From assembly GCF_003111685.1 (NCBI RefSeq), contig NZ_CP022191.1, positions 186,001 to 250,000 of the forward strand: a stretch of 64,000 bases of DNA, in the 5' to 3' direction. This document shows, piece after piece, positions 16,970 through 26,008 of the stretch (position 1 is its first letter; the number at the start of each line of letters is the position of its first letter). A program made the position numbers and the translations under genes. The notes under the pieces are model-generated. The model saw nothing but the letters and a program-made list of their open reading frames with translations. It was not told the DNA's origin and did not search any database. This DNA comes from Alloyangia pacifica (lineage in GTDB: Bacteria > Pseudomonadota > Alphaproteobacteria > Rhodobacterales > Rhodobacteraceae).

Positions 16970-17902
16970 TCACGGTGTGCGGTAGATTGCCAGCACAGGC
17001 GACTCTCCCTCGCGCACGCTTGCGCGGTACATGCCTTCGCAGTTGAAGGGCATCGCGATGCTGCCGTCCTGCGACACGGCGATCACCCCACCCGAACCAT
17101 CGTGGTCATGCAGGTCATGCATCACCACATGGCTGGCGGCGTCCTCGAGCGTCTCGCCCAGGAACCTCATCCGCGCGGCGATCTCGCTGCCCGCCGTGTA
17201 GCGGATGAAAACCTCTCCATGCCCCGTGCCCGAGACCGCGCAGGTGGCATTCTCGGCGAAGGTTCCCGCCCCCGGCAGCGGCGTGTCGCCGACCCGGCCG
17301 GGCAGCTTGGCGGTCATCCCCCCGGTGGAGGTGGCCGCCGCGAGGTTGCCCGCGCGGTCGCGCGCCACCGCGCCGACCGTGCCGTGGCGGCGGGCCGGAT
17401 CGTCGCTTTCCTCGCCGTTGCGGCGCATCTCCAGCGTCTCCTGCAGGGCGTCCCAGCGGGCCTGAGTGAAAAAGTACTCCGGCTCCTCGAAGGGCAGCCC
17501 GGCATCGCGCGCGACCTGCAGCGCGTTGGGCCCAATCAGCAGCACATGCGGCGTGCGCTCCATCACCGCGCGGGCAGCGCGCACCGGGTTGCGCGGGCCG
17601 CAGATCCCGGCCACGGCCCCGGCGCTGCGGTCGCGCCCGTCCATCACGCAGGCGTCCATCTCCTGCACACCTTCGGTGGTGAAGACCGCGCCGCGCCCGG
17701 CGTTGAACAGCGGCTCATCTTCGAACGCGCAGACCGCGGCGGTCACCGCATCCATCGCGCTGCCGCCGCTCCGCAGCACCGCCTCGCCCGCCTCGAGCGC
17801 GCGGGCCAGCCCGGCCTCGTAGGCGGCTTCCTTTTCGGGGGACATCTGAGACTTGAGGATGGTCCCGGCCCCGCCGTGGATCGCAAGCGAATAGGTGGTC
17901 AT
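16970..17902 (-). CDS. Isoaspartyl peptidase / L-asparaginase, Ntn hydrolase
   Basis: 310-residue plant-type asparaginase. The precursor would be cut before the catalytic Thr175 in HGTVGAVA to give alpha and beta chains; FNAGRGAVFT and ATSTGGMTAKLPGRVGD are the conserved blocks on either side. These enzymes hydrolyse isoaspartyl dipeptides and asparagine. I start at ATG 17902, which overlaps the stop of the deacetylase gene (ATGA); an upstream in-frame ATG at 17971 lies within that gene. It is the last gene of the six-gene GntR operon. Confidence 0.88.
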   Translation of the reverse strand: MTTYSLAIHGGAGTILKSQMSPEKEAAYEAGLARALEAGEAVLRSGGSAMDAVTAAVCAFEDEPLFNAGRGAVFTTEGVQEMDACVMDGRDRSAGAVAGICGPRNPVRAARAVMERTPHVLLIGPNALQVARDAGLPFEEPEYFFTQARWDALQETLEMRRNGEESDDPARRHGTVGAVARDRAGNLAAATSTGGMTAKLPGRVGDTPLPGAGTFAENATCAVSGTGHGEVFIRYTAGSEIAARMRFLGETLEDAASHVVMHDLHDHDGSGGVIAVSQDGSIAMPFNCEGMYRASVREGESPVLAIYRTP

Positions 17903-18798
17903 TTCGGTCCTTTCAGCCCGGCCTCTTCGGCGCAGTAGCGGGCGATCTCGCCATGGGTGGCAATCCAGCAATCGCCGGTCGCGGTGATATGCTCGAGCAG
18001 CTCTTCAAGAATGAAGATGCGCGAGCGGTAGCCGGTGATATGGGGGTGCATGGTGAGCAGGAACAGCCCGCCCTCGGCCCGCGCCCCGTCGAACTCGCGG
18101 CGGAAAATATCGAGCACGTCGGCCGGCGGCGTGTAGGGACGCTGCGCACCAAAGCGGTTCATCATGAAATAGACGGCGTCGTCGCGGATCCATTCCACCG
18201 GCAGCTCGACGATGCCCGTCGGCTCGCCCGCATCGAGGATCTCGAAGGGGTCGTCGTCATTGAACAGCGAGCTGTCATAGAGCAACCCGAGCTCGCGCGC
18301 GATCTTCAGCGTGACCTGCGAGTAGTCCCAGGACGGCGTGCGCATCCCGACCGGACGCGTTCCGGTGATCTTCTCCAGCGTGTCAGCAGAGCGCAGCATC
18401 AGGTCGCGCTCCGCCTCGGGCGGCACCTGCGTGTTGCGCTCGTGGATCCAGCCGTGCAGGCCGATCTCGTGGCCTTCCTGCGCCAGCATCCGCTGTTCCT
18501 CGGGGTGCAGAAGCGCCGCGACGGCGGGAACGAAGAAGCTTGCCTTCGCGTCGAAGCGGTCGAGCACCTGCTTGATCCGCGGGATGCCGCGGCGCGCGCC
18601 GTATTCACCCCAGCCGAGACGGGCGATCGAGGTGCCGCCATCGCGCAGCTCATTGGTCTCGTGGTCGCTGTCGAAGCTGAGCGCCACGGCGCAGCGCGCG
18701 CCGCCCGGCCAGCGGTCCGGCAGCAGGCTGCGCCCGGCGCGCACCTGCCCCACCAGCCCGCGCCACTGCGCCTCGTCCCATTCGTGCGGCTCGCTCAT
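17899..18798 (-). CDS. Polysaccharide deacetylase-family hydrolase
   Basis: 299-residue NodB-fold protein. The metal or catalytic motifs SFDSDHETN, HEIGLHGWIHE and TPSWDYS are visible, with a late FLLTMHPHITGYRS. Relatives include PuuE allantoinase and cyclic imide hydrolases as well as sugar deacetylases. No signal peptide is seen, so it acts in the cytoplasm on a small molecule rather than on cell wall. The start ATG 18798 overlaps the SDR stop. Operon partners suggest hydrolysis of a cyclic amide or imide; the substrate is unknown. Confidence 0.8.
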   Translation of the reverse strand: MSEPHEWDEAQWRGLVGQVRAGRSLLPDRWPGGARCAVALSFDSDHETNELRDGGTSIARLGWGEYGARRGIPRIKQVLDRFDAKASFFVPAVAALLHPEEQRMLAQEGHEIGLHGWIHERNTQVPPEAERDLMLRSADTLEKITGTRPVGMRTPSWDYSQVTLKIARELGLLYDSSLFNDDDPFEILDAGEPTGIVELPVEWIRDDAVYFMMNRFGAQRPYTPPADVLDIFRREFDGARAEGGLFLLTMHPHITGYRSRIFILEELLEHITATGDCWIATHGEIARYCAEEAGLKGPK

Positions 18799-19547
18799 GC
18801 ATGTCCTCCGTCCACAGACAGCACCTGTCCGCTGATCCATTCCGCCGCCTCCGAGGCCAGGAAGGTCACCGCCCCGGCGATATCCTCGGGCCGACCGAGC
18901 CGCCGCGTGTGAATGCCGCTCAGCACGGCTTTCTGGCGCTCGGGGCCGAAGGCCTCCCACTGTTTCTCGGTCGAGGGGTTCGACAGCACGAAGCCCGGCG
19001 CCACCGAGTTGACGGTGATCCCCTGCGGCCCCAGCTCCAGCGCCAGCTGCCGCGTCAGCCCGACGAGCGCGTGTTTCGCTGAGGCATAGGCCTGAATGCC
19101 GGTGAGGCTGGGCCGCAGCCCCGCGCCCGACGAGATGGTGACGATCCGCCCGCTCCCGCGCGCCTTCATCCCCGGCGCCACTGCCTGCGCGCACCACATG
19201 GCGGCATCGACGTTGGCGCGGAAGATGGCGTACCAGTCGTCCTCGGCGATCTCCTCGATCGGGCGGCCCACCTGCCCGCGCACCCCGCCAGCGGAGGTGA
19301 CCAGAACGTCGATCCGGCCATGGCGCGCCAGAACCTCAGCAATGGCGGCAGCGGCGCTCTCGCGGCTGCCGAGATCGGCGGCGTGCAGGCTCATGCCCTC
19401 TGCGCCGAGCGTCGCCATGCCGTCCATATCGATGTCGAGCCCCGCGACCCGTGCGCCCGAGTCGGCGAAGCGCCGCGCGATGGCCGCCCCGATGCCCTGC
19501 GCCGCCCCGGTGACCGCCACGACCTTGCCCTCGAAACTCAGACGCAT
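18795..19547 (-). CDS. Short-chain dehydrogenase/reductase
   Basis: Classical SDR, 250 residues. It has the cofactor motif TGAAQGIGAAIA, the NAG-region variant VTSAGGV, the catalytic Ser in TISSGAG and the YASAKHA Tyr-Lys pair, and ends WISGQVLSVDGGHA. An acidic residue after the second strand (GLDIDMDG) favours NAD over NADP. It overlaps the ketopantoate-reductase-like gene by 10 nt and the deacetylase gene by 4 nt, so translation is probably coupled. The substrate cannot be read from sequence. Confidence 0.85.
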   Translation of the reverse strand: MRLSFEGKVVAVTGAAQGIGAAIARRFADSGARVAGLDIDMDGMATLGAEGMSLHAADLGSRESAAAAIAEVLARHGRIDVLVTSAGGVRGQVGRPIEEIAEDDWYAIFRANVDAAMWCAQAVAPGMKARGSGRIVTISSGAGLRPSLTGIQAYASAKHALVGLTRQLALELGPQGITVNSVAPGFVLSNPSTEKQWEAFGPERQKAVLSGIHTRRLGRPEDIAGAVTFLASEAAEWISGQVLSVDGGHA

Positions 19548-20557
19548 AGCGGCAGCATCTCCGTCACCAGATCGGCGGACTGCGCGCGCCGGCCTTCCTC
19601 GATGTCATGGATCAGCTCGACCATCCGCGCCAGCGCCGGCACCTCGATGCCATGCGTTTGGCCGAGCCCGACCATCACCCCGATCTGCGCGTCCACCTCG
19701 GTGCGGCGCTTGCGCACGGCGAGGTCGCGCCAGATTCCGGAATGGGTTTTCGCCGTCTTTCGGTTGTGCGCGACCAACTTGTCCATCGAGACGTCGATCG
19801 CCGCGCGGTCCCCGGCACGAAAGGCCTCGGGGTCGAAGCCGTTGAAACCCAGCGGCGTGACCCCTTCGGCGGCGGCCAGCGTCATCACCTCGCGGCCGAG
19901 CTGCGCGTAGACCGCGCGATGCTCGGGTCGGGCCATGGCGTCGGACATGCTGTCGGGCGTCAGCGCGGTGCAGAAGAGCAGCGCACCATAGCCCATCTTG
20001 CCCCAGAGATAGCCCCAGATGTTGTCGGTCAGCACCGCCTCGGGCTCGAGGATCGACAGCAGCGCATGGACCTCGCGCGCGCGGTCGGTGACCTGCCCGT
20101 CAAGCTCGCCCACCGCCACCGCGGCGCGGTTGCCGAAGAGGACAACCCCCGGCTCCAGCCAGTCGGCGCCGTAGTTGACGAAACAGCCGACGGTATTTTC
20201 CGCACCGACCCGCGCCGCGATGACCCGCTCGTTGAGCCCGTTCTGCGCCGAGACCACGTAGCCACCCGGCGCCAGATGCGGCAGCAGCATTTCCAGCGCC
20301 GCCTCGGTGACATGCGCCTTCACCGCGAGGATGACGACGTCATAGATGCCGGTCAGCTCTTCCGGGGTGCTGGCGGGCAGCACCTGGGTGAACTCTTCGA
20401 CCGGCCCTTCGATGCGCAGCCCGGACGTGCGCATGGCTTCGACGTGCTCGGGCACGATGTCGACCATGTGCACCGCCCGCCCGGCGCGGGCGAGATAGGC
20501 ACCGAGGATGCCCCCGATCGCCCCCGCGCCCCAGATCAGGATCGGACGCGCGCTCAT
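19538..20557 (-). CDS. Ketopantoate reductase-family (PanE/ApbA) oxidoreductase
   Basis: 339 residues with the N-terminal NAD(P) motif IWGAGAIGGILGAYLARAG and the family's VVILAVKAH and SAQNGLNE blocks. The lysine in WGKMGYGALL matches the catalytic Lys region of PanE. It is embedded in a catabolic operon between a creatininase-family gene and an SDR, so it probably acts on a 2-oxo or 2-hydroxy acid other than ketopantoate. It overlaps the creatininase gene by 4 nt. Confidence 0.82.
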   Translation of the reverse strand: MSARPILIWGAGAIGGILGAYLARAGRAVHMVDIVPEHVEAMRTSGLRIEGPVEEFTQVLPASTPEELTGIYDVVILAVKAHVTEAALEMLLPHLAPGGYVVSAQNGLNERVIAARVGAENTVGCFVNYGADWLEPGVVLFGNRAAVAVGELDGQVTDRAREVHALLSILEPEAVLTDNIWGYLWGKMGYGALLFCTALTPDSMSDAMARPEHRAVYAQLGREVMTLAAAEGVTPLGFNGFDPEAFRAGDRAAIDVSMDKLVAHNRKTAKTHSGIWRDLAVRKRRTEVDAQIGVMVGLGQTHGIEVPALARMVELIHDIEEGRRAQSADLVTEMLPLCV

Positions 20558-21255
20558 GCCCAGTCCCCGTCGAGCAGTGCGCGGGTCTCTTCCACGGCCA
20601 CGCCCCAGAGCCGGTCGGTCTCGGCGTCGGGCTTCTGGTAGACGCCGCCGTAGTTGCCATCGCCGATCAGCGCGCGCACCCCGGCGGCGTCGCGATCGCG
20701 CAGCCGCTCGAAGGGCACGAAGGGCTTCTGCTCATCCGGCAGCGCGCGGCCCGGCAGCCGCGTCCAGGGGAAGTTCTCCATCCAGCTCGCGTGGCTGGCC
20801 ACCGGGTCGATCTCCTGCACGCAGGCCCAGGTCTTCGGCGCGCGCCACCAGTCGTGAAACCGGCAACGGGCGCCCGGGTTGGCCTGCATCCACTCCATGG
20901 TGACCGGCTGCACCGGGCTGTTGCCGCCGTGACCGTTGACGATGAGGATGCGGCGGAAGCCGGTGGCGTAGAGACTGTCGAGGATGTCCCGAACCACGGC
21001 GGCATAGGTCGCGAGCTTCAGCGTCACGCTGCCGGGAAAGCCCATGAAGTAGGGGGTGAGCCCGTAGGCCAGCGCCGGGAAGACCGGCACGCCGAGCGGC
21101 TCGGCGGCATCGGCGGCGACTTTCTCCGACAAAATCGAGTCGACCGAGAGGCTCAGGTAGGCGTGCTGCTCGGTGCTGCCGAGCGGCAGCACGCAGCGGT
21201 CGTCGGTCTCGAGGTACTTCTCGATCTCGAACCAGTTGCTTTCCGAAATCCTCAC
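20554..21255 (-). CDS. Creatininase-family amidohydrolase
   Basis: 233-residue metal-dependent hydrolase of the creatininase fold. The family marks are LPLGSTEQHAYLSLSVDS, with Glu and His ligands, and IVNGHGGNSPV. Members hydrolyse creatinine, FAPy-type and other cyclic or linear amides. It starts two bases after the end of the GntR gene and overlaps the next gene (ATGA), so it is the first enzyme of the operon. No creatinase is nearby, which argues against creatinine itself. Confidence 0.85.
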   Translation of the reverse strand: MRISESNWFEIEKYLETDDRCVLPLGSTEQHAYLSLSVDSILSEKVAADAAEPLGVPVFPALAYGLTPYFMGFPGSVTLKLATYAAVVRDILDSLYATGFRRILIVNGHGGNSPVQPVTMEWMQANPGARCRFHDWWRAPKTWACVQEIDPVASHASWMENFPWTRLPGRALPDEQKPFVPFERLRDRDAAGVRALIGDGNYGGVYQKPDAETDRLWGVAVEETRALLDGDWA

Positions 21256-21256
21256 G

Positions 21257-22252
21257 TCAGTCTTCCTTCTTGCTGGTCAGTCGCAGGCGATGGTCCTCAA
21301 TGGCCGGCAGAAGCTCGGTCCGGATCGACTGGTTGTCGGGGGTGTGGCGATATTCAAAGCCGGTTTGGCCCGGCCGCAGGTTGTCGCGCAGGTAATCGGT
21401 GCCGGTGGCGTAGACGAGCACATCGGCCTCGGCGATCAGCGCCTCGGCGCCCGGCTCGCCGCGCACTGCCATCGAGACGTCCGACACATGCGGCGCAAAG
21501 CGCCGGATGCCCGCCTTCATGATAGTGACGAACTCGGGGAAGTAGGAATAGCCGACCACCCGCGCTTCCGTGGGCAGCGAGGCCAGAGACACCCGCGTCG
21601 CCTCGTCCGGGATCAGCGTCAGCCCGTAGACCGCGACGCCGGGAAACAGCTCGCGCGCCGCGCCGAGAAGGGTGCGCGGGGCCACCACCAGATCGATATC
21701 CTGCGGCGGCGCCCCGCGAAGTTCGGAGAGCACGCCCGGCACGATCTCGTCGCCTTCCGCCAGGCGCGGGCGCAGCGCGGCGGCATAGGCCTCGGTCGCA
21801 TCGTGGAAGTTGCCGAGCATCATCATGCGCAGCGCCCGGCGCTTGCGGGACTGCGCGGTCGAGACCCGCGTAGCCAGGTCGTCGGCGCTGAAGCCGCATT
21901 GCTTGCCCACCCGGATCAGCTCGGCGACAAGCTCGTCGAGCTTGCGCAGCTGCGTGGCGCAGGTGACCGCCGCCCCGGCAGACACGAAGGTGCCCGAGCC
22001 CACCCGTCCCTCCAAGTGCCCACCCTCCTGCAGCGTCGCGTAGACCGTGCTGACGGTGACCGGCGAGATACCGAGCCGCGCGGCCATCACCCGCACCGAG
22101 GGAAGTCGCGCCCCGGCGGGAAGCTCGCCCGAGGCGATTCCGAATTCCAGCGCCCCACGCAGCTGGACAGAGACCTGTACCGACGACTCGCGGTCGATCG
22201 CCTCGGCGATGCGGTTCAGGGATTGATCAAGTTGGGCCTGTTTCTTGCTCAT
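21257..22252 (-). CDS. GntR-family regulator with an unassigned effector domain
   Basis: About 331 residues. A GntR winged helix is seen at roughly residues 25-90 (PAGARLPSVRVMAARLGISP, VSTVYATLQEGGHLEGRVGSG). The remaining 230 residues match neither the FCD, UTRA nor aminotransferase-like effector domains I know. The start could be ATG 22252 or ATG 22267; neither has a clear ribosome site. It is the first gene of the leftward operon and divergent from the dipeptide-type ABC genes, so it probably controls both. Confidence 0.78.
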   Translation of the reverse strand: MSKKQAQLDQSLNRIAEAIDRESSVQVSVQLRGALEFGIASGELPAGARLPSVRVMAARLGISPVTVSTVYATLQEGGHLEGRVGSGTFVSAGAAVTCATQLRKLDELVAELIRVGKQCGFSADDLATRVSTAQSRKRRALRMMMLGNFHDATEAYAAALRPRLAEGDEIVPGVLSELRGAPPQDIDLVVAPRTLLGAARELFPGVAVYGLTLIPDEATRVSLASLPTEARVVGYSYFPEFVTIMKAGIRRFAPHVSDVSMAVRGEPGAEALIAEADVLVYATGTDYLRDNLRPGQTGFEYRHTPDNQSIRTELLPAIEDHRLRLTSKKED

Positions 22253-22342
22253 TTCGTCACATTGCATTTAAACACTTTAACTGCCAAGTGTTATGTTTTT
22301 CCCTGCACATTATTTATGCAGCTAATCTGTTCGTAGCTATCC

Positions 22343-22390
22343 GTATCAACATTTTCTTGACCGTATCAATAACTCACCTCAGTGTATCAA
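22343..22390. promoter_or_regulatory. Three GTATCAA repeats on the same face of the helix
   Basis: GTATCAA occurs at 22343-22349, 22363-22369 and 22384-22390, that is at 20- and 21-bp steps (about two helical turns). The sites lie in the AT-rich gap between the GntR regulator and the ABC binding-protein gene. This layout suggests cooperative binding of a dimeric regulator, most likely the GntR protein. The third copy is 30 nt before the ATG of the binding protein. Confidence 0.55.
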
Positions 22391-22420
22391 CATCAAATAA
22401 CACAACAAGGGAGTTTCAAG

Positions 22421-23992
22421 ATGACACGAGCGACACTCAAGTCCGCCGTCGCGGCTTTGGCCCTGCTGGGCACGGCCCCGATGGTTATGGCCGATGATCT
22501 GGTGATCGGCCTGCGCGCCGGTCCCGATTCCATCGACCCGCATTGGTCCACCCTCGGCAGCCAGGCCGAGGCCCTGCGCCACATCTATGACACGCTCGTC
22601 GATGTGGATGACAACCTGCAGCTCAAGCCCGGCCTCGCCCTGTCCTGGGAACCCGTCGATGACACCACCTGGGACTTCAAGCTGCGCGAAGGCGTGAAAT
22701 TCCACGACGGCAGCGACTTCACCGCCGAGGACGCGAAATTCTCGATCGAGCGAATCCCCGAGGTCACCGGCCCGATGTCGATGACGCTCTACACAAAGTA
22801 TGTGGACAGCGTCGAAGTGGTCGACGACTACACGCTGCGCGTCCACACCAAGGGCATCGCCCCGGCCCTGCCGAACGACTTCACCCGCCTCTTCGTCGTT
22901 CCCTCCGAGACCGGCATGGAGGCGCGCAACGAAGAGTTCAACTCGGGCGCCAAGGCGATCGGCACCGGCCCTTACACCTTTGTCTCCTGGCAGCCCAAGG
23001 GCGATCTCGTGCTCGAGAAGTTCGACGGCTACTGGGCCGACACCCCGGCCTGGGACAAGGTCATTCGCAAGGAGATCCCGGACGATGCCGCCCGCGTCGC
23101 CGCGCTGCGCTCGGGCGAGGTCGACATGATCAACTACGTGCCCGCCTCCGACTACCTGGCGATGAAGAATGATTCCGGCCTCGAGACCTTCATCTCGGAC
23201 TCGGTCTACATCCTCAACGTGCAGCCCTCGGTCGTTGACGAAGAGCCGCAGCCGATCACGCTCAACGGCGCGCCGGTCGACGGCAACCCGCTGCAGGATG
23301 TGCGCGTGCGCAAGGCGCTGGACCTCGCGATCAACCGCGACGTGCTGGTCAATGTCGTCCTCGAAGGCCTCGGCACCCCCGCCAACCAGCTTATGCCCGA
23401 GGGCTTCTTCGGCTATTCCGACGAGATCGGCGCGCGTGAATACGACATCGAGCAGGCCAAGGCGCTGCTGGCAGAAGCCGGCTATCCCGACGGGTTCGAG
23501 ATCGACTTCACCTGCACCAACAACCGTGTCCCGGGTGACGCGGTGGTCTGCGAGGCGCTGGCCCAGATGTGGTCGCGGCTCGGGCTGAAGGTGAAGGCGC
23601 AGGCGCTCAACGGCACCGTCTTCTTCCCTGCCGCGGCGCGCAAGGAATACACCATGGCCATGTCCGCCTGGGGCACGTTGACCGGCGAGGCCGCCTACAC
23701 CTACGGCGCCCTGACCCACACCCCGGACGAGGAGAAGGGCTTCGGCAACTTCAACCGCACCGGCTATTCGAACCCCGAGTTCGACAAGGTCTTCGACGAG
23801 GGCGCGCAGACGCTCGACCCGGAGGCACGCCGCAAGCTCTACGAGAAGGCGTCCTACATCGCGATGGAAGACCGGGCGCTGATCCCGACGGTCATCCTGC
23901 AGACGGTCTGGGCGGCGGATGCTTCCTCTCTGGAGTTCACGCCGCGCGTCGATCAGGAGACCCGCGCCTACGAAATCTGGCCGGCCAAGTGA
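22421..23992 (+). CDS. Dipeptide-type ABC transporter substrate-binding protein
   Basis: SBP_bac_5 (DppA/OppA) family periplasmic protein, 523 residues, with a Sec signal peptide (cleavage near APMVMA-DDLVIGL). The block GLALSWEPVDDTTWDFKLRE and the later TGPYTFVSWQPKGDLVLEKF are typical. It delivers a peptide or another amphipathic solute to the permeases downstream. ATG 22421 follows AAGGGAG. A strong hairpin lies after it. The operon ends in a carboxypeptidase, which supports a peptide-like ligand. Confidence 0.88.
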   Translation: MTRATLKSAVAALALLGTAPMVMADDLVIGLRAGPDSIDPHWSTLGSQAEALRHIYDTLVDVDDNLQLKPGLALSWEPVDDTTWDFKLREGVKFHDGSDFTAEDAKFSIERIPEVTGPMSMTLYTKYVDSVEVVDDYTLRVHTKGIAPALPNDFTRLFVVPSETGMEARNEEFNSGAKAIGTGPYTFVSWQPKGDLVLEKFDGYWADTPAWDKVIRKEIPDDAARVAALRSGEVDMINYVPASDYLAMKNDSGLETFISDSVYILNVQPSVVDEEPQPITLNGAPVDGNPLQDVRVRKALDLAINRDVLVNVVLEGLGTPANQLMPEGFFGYSDEIGAREYDIEQAKALLAEAGYPDGFEIDFTCTNNRVPGDAVVCEALAQMWSRLGLKVKAQALNGTVFFPAAARKEYTMAMSAWGTLTGEAAYTYGALTHTPDEEKGFGNFNRTGYSNPEFDKVFDEGAQTLDPEARRKLYEKASYIAMEDRALIPTVILQTVWAADASSLEFTPRVDQETRAYEIWPAK

Positions 23993-24014
23993 TCCGGACG
24001 CTCCGCTGATAGAG

Positions 24015-24036
24015 GGGGCGCCTGCCCGGGCGCCCC
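24015..24036 (+). other. Hairpin after the dipeptide-type binding-protein gene
   Basis: GGGGCGCC (24015-24022) and GGCGCCCC (24029-24036) form a perfect 8-bp stem with a 6-nt loop and no T run. It sits between the binding protein and the first permease. Such hairpins often stabilise the upstream message so that the binding protein is made in excess. Confidence 0.5.
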
Positions 24037-24095
24037 TACCTGCAACCGCGCGGCGGGCCGCTTCCGCTGCGCGCCGTCACCGACAAGAGGCCCCA

Positions 24096-25070
24096 ATGCT
24101 AGGATATCTCGCCAGGCGTCTCGCCCAGGCCGTGGTCGTGGTCTTCGCCATGTCGATCATCGTGTTCGTCGGCGTCTACGCCATCGGCAACCCGATCGAC
24201 GTGCTGATCGACCCCGGCGCGACGCAGGAGATCCGCGCCAAGCTGATCGCCCAGTACGGGCTCGACCAGCCGCTCTGGCGGCAGTATTTCACCTTCCTTT
24301 CGAACGTCGCCCAGGGCGATCTCGGCACCTCGATGGTCTACAACATCCCGGTGGTCGATCTGGTCTTCTCGCGCCTGCCCGCGACGCTGGAGCTGGTCTT
24401 CGTCTCGGTCTGCATCGCGACCTTCATCGGCATCCCGGCGGGGCTCTACGCGGGTTACAAGCCCGGGAGCCTCGGAGCCCGCGCGATCATGGCGCTGTCG
24501 GTTCTGGGCTTTTCCGTGCCGACCTTCTGGATCGGCATGCTGCTGATCATGGCCTTCGCGGTAAATCTCGGCTGGCTGCCCTCTGGTGGACGCGGCGATG
24601 TCGGCAGCCTCTTCGGCATCCCCACCTCGCTGGCCACCGCCGACGGCTGGAGCCATGTCATCATGCCGGCGCTGAACCTGTCGCTCTTCAAGATGGGCCT
24701 GCTGATCCGCCTCACCCGCGCCGGCATGGTCGAGGCCATGCAGACCGACTACGTGAAATTCGCCCGGGCGCAGGGGCTGCCCGACCGGCAGATCGTCTTC
24801 AGCCACGTGCTGCGCAATATTTCCATCCCGATCGTCACGGTCTTCGGCCTCGAGCTCGGCTCGACCCTCGCCTTCGCCGTGGTCACCGAGAGCGTCTTTA
24901 CCTGGCCCGGCGTCGGCAAGCTGATCATCGACTCGATCCTGCAGCTCGACCGGCCGGTAATGGTCACCTACCTGGTGCTGGTGGTGATCCTCTTCGTGCT
25001 GATCAACCTGGTGGTCGATCTCGTCTACGCCCGGCTCGACCCGCGCGTGCGCCTGAAGGGGAAAGCCTGA
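24096..25070 (+). CDS. Dipeptide-type ABC permease (DppB-like)
   Basis: 324-residue inner-membrane permease with six predicted membrane segments. The N-terminal MLGYLARRLAQAVVVVFAMS and the coupling-loop motif YVKFARAQGLPDRQIVFSHV (EAA loop) are typical of DppB. It pairs with the DppC-like protein whose start overlaps its stop by one base (TGATG). ATG 24096 lies behind AAGAGG. The substrate is inferred to be peptide-like from family and from the carboxypeptidase in the operon. Confidence 0.88.
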   Translation: MLGYLARRLAQAVVVVFAMSIIVFVGVYAIGNPIDVLIDPGATQEIRAKLIAQYGLDQPLWRQYFTFLSNVAQGDLGTSMVYNIPVVDLVFSRLPATLELVFVSVCIATFIGIPAGLYAGYKPGSLGARAIMALSVLGFSVPTFWIGMLLIMAFAVNLGWLPSGGRGDVGSLFGIPTSLATADGWSHVIMPALNLSLFKMGLLIRLTRAGMVEAMQTDYVKFARAQGLPDRQIVFSHVLRNISIPIVTVFGLELGSTLAFAVVTESVFTWPGVGKLIIDSILQLDRPVMVTYLVLVVILFVLINLVVDLVYARLDPRVRLKGKA

Positions 25071-26008
25071 TGTCCGACACCGCTCCCATTGCGCAGGCCA
25101 GCCTGCCCCTGCCACCCGCACCCGATGTCGAAACCCGCGCGCAGCGGTTGCGCAATTTCTGGGCTGACTACCGCCGCTCGCCGGTGGCGGTGGCCTCGTT
25201 GGTGGTGATCCTGCTCTTGGCCTTCGTCTCCTTCGGCGCGCCGCTGGTCTCGCCGCAGGATCCCTATGACATGGCCGCGCTCGACTGGATGGATGCCTTC
25301 CTGCATCCGGGCGAGACCGGCTCGGGCGGCTACACCCATCTGCTCGGCACCGACAACGCCGGGCGTGACATGCTCTCGGCGATCTTCTACGGGCTGCGCA
25401 CAAGCTTCGTCATCGGCCTCTCGGCGGGGGCGCTGGCGCTCTTCACCGGCATCTGCGTCGGGCTCACCGCGGCCTATTTCGGCGGCCGGGTTGAAAGCCT
25501 GCTGATGCGCATCGTCGATCTTCAGCTCTCGATGCCCGCGATCCTGCTGGCGCTGGTGCTGGTGGCCATGCTGGGCCAGGGCGTCGGGCAGATCATCCTC
25601 GCGCTGGTTGTCGCGCAATACGCCTATTTCGCCCGTACCACCCATGGCGCCGCCACGGTCGAGCGCAGCAAGGATTACATCGAGGCCGCGCGCTCGACGC
25701 CGCTGCCAACGCGCCGCGTGCTCTTTCGGCACCTGCTGCCCAACGTCATGCCGCCGCTGATCGTGGTCGCCACCGTGCAAGTCGCGAGCGCCATCGCGCT
25801 CGAGGCCACGCTCTCGTTCCTCGGGGTCGGCCTGCCGCTGACCGAGCCTTCGCTCGGCTCGCTGATCTCCAACGGCTTCAAGTACATCCACTCGGACCGC
25901 TACTGGCTGTCCATCTATCCGGGGATATTCCTGATGATCACCGTGGTTGCCATCAACCTCGTCGGGGACCAGGTGCGCAGCGTGCTCGACCCGCGAGGCC
26001 AGCGATGA
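25070..26008 (+). CDS. Dipeptide-type ABC permease (DppC-like)
   Basis: 312-residue partner permease. It has the family's N-terminal FWADYRRSPVAVASLVVILL segment, the periplasmic block HLLGTDNAGRDMLSAIFYGL and the EAA loop DYIEAARSTPLPTRRVLFRH. Six membrane segments are expected. It overlaps DppB by one base and the first ATPase gene by 4 nt, which indicates tight co-translation. Confidence 0.88.
   Translation: MSDTAPIAQASLPLPPAPDVETRAQRLRNFWADYRRSPVAVASLVVILLLAFVSFGAPLVSPQDPYDMAALDWMDAFLHPGETGSGGYTHLLGTDNAGRDMLSAIFYGLRTSFVIGLSAGALALFTGICVGLTAAYFGGRVESLLMRIVDLQLSMPAILLALVLVAMLGQGVGQIILALVVAQYAYFARTTHGAATVERSKDYIEAARSTPLPTRRVLFRHLLPNVMPPLIVVATVQVASAIALEATLSFLGVGLPLTEPSLGSLISNGFKYIHSDRYWLSIYPGIFLMITVVAINLVGDQVRSVLDPRGQR

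Noticed and set aside
17899-18798. A second allantoinase (PuuE)
   Set aside because: It shares the NodB fold with PuuE but lacks the PuuE-specific NYEEGGE and GWYTGR blocks and sits in an unrelated operon.
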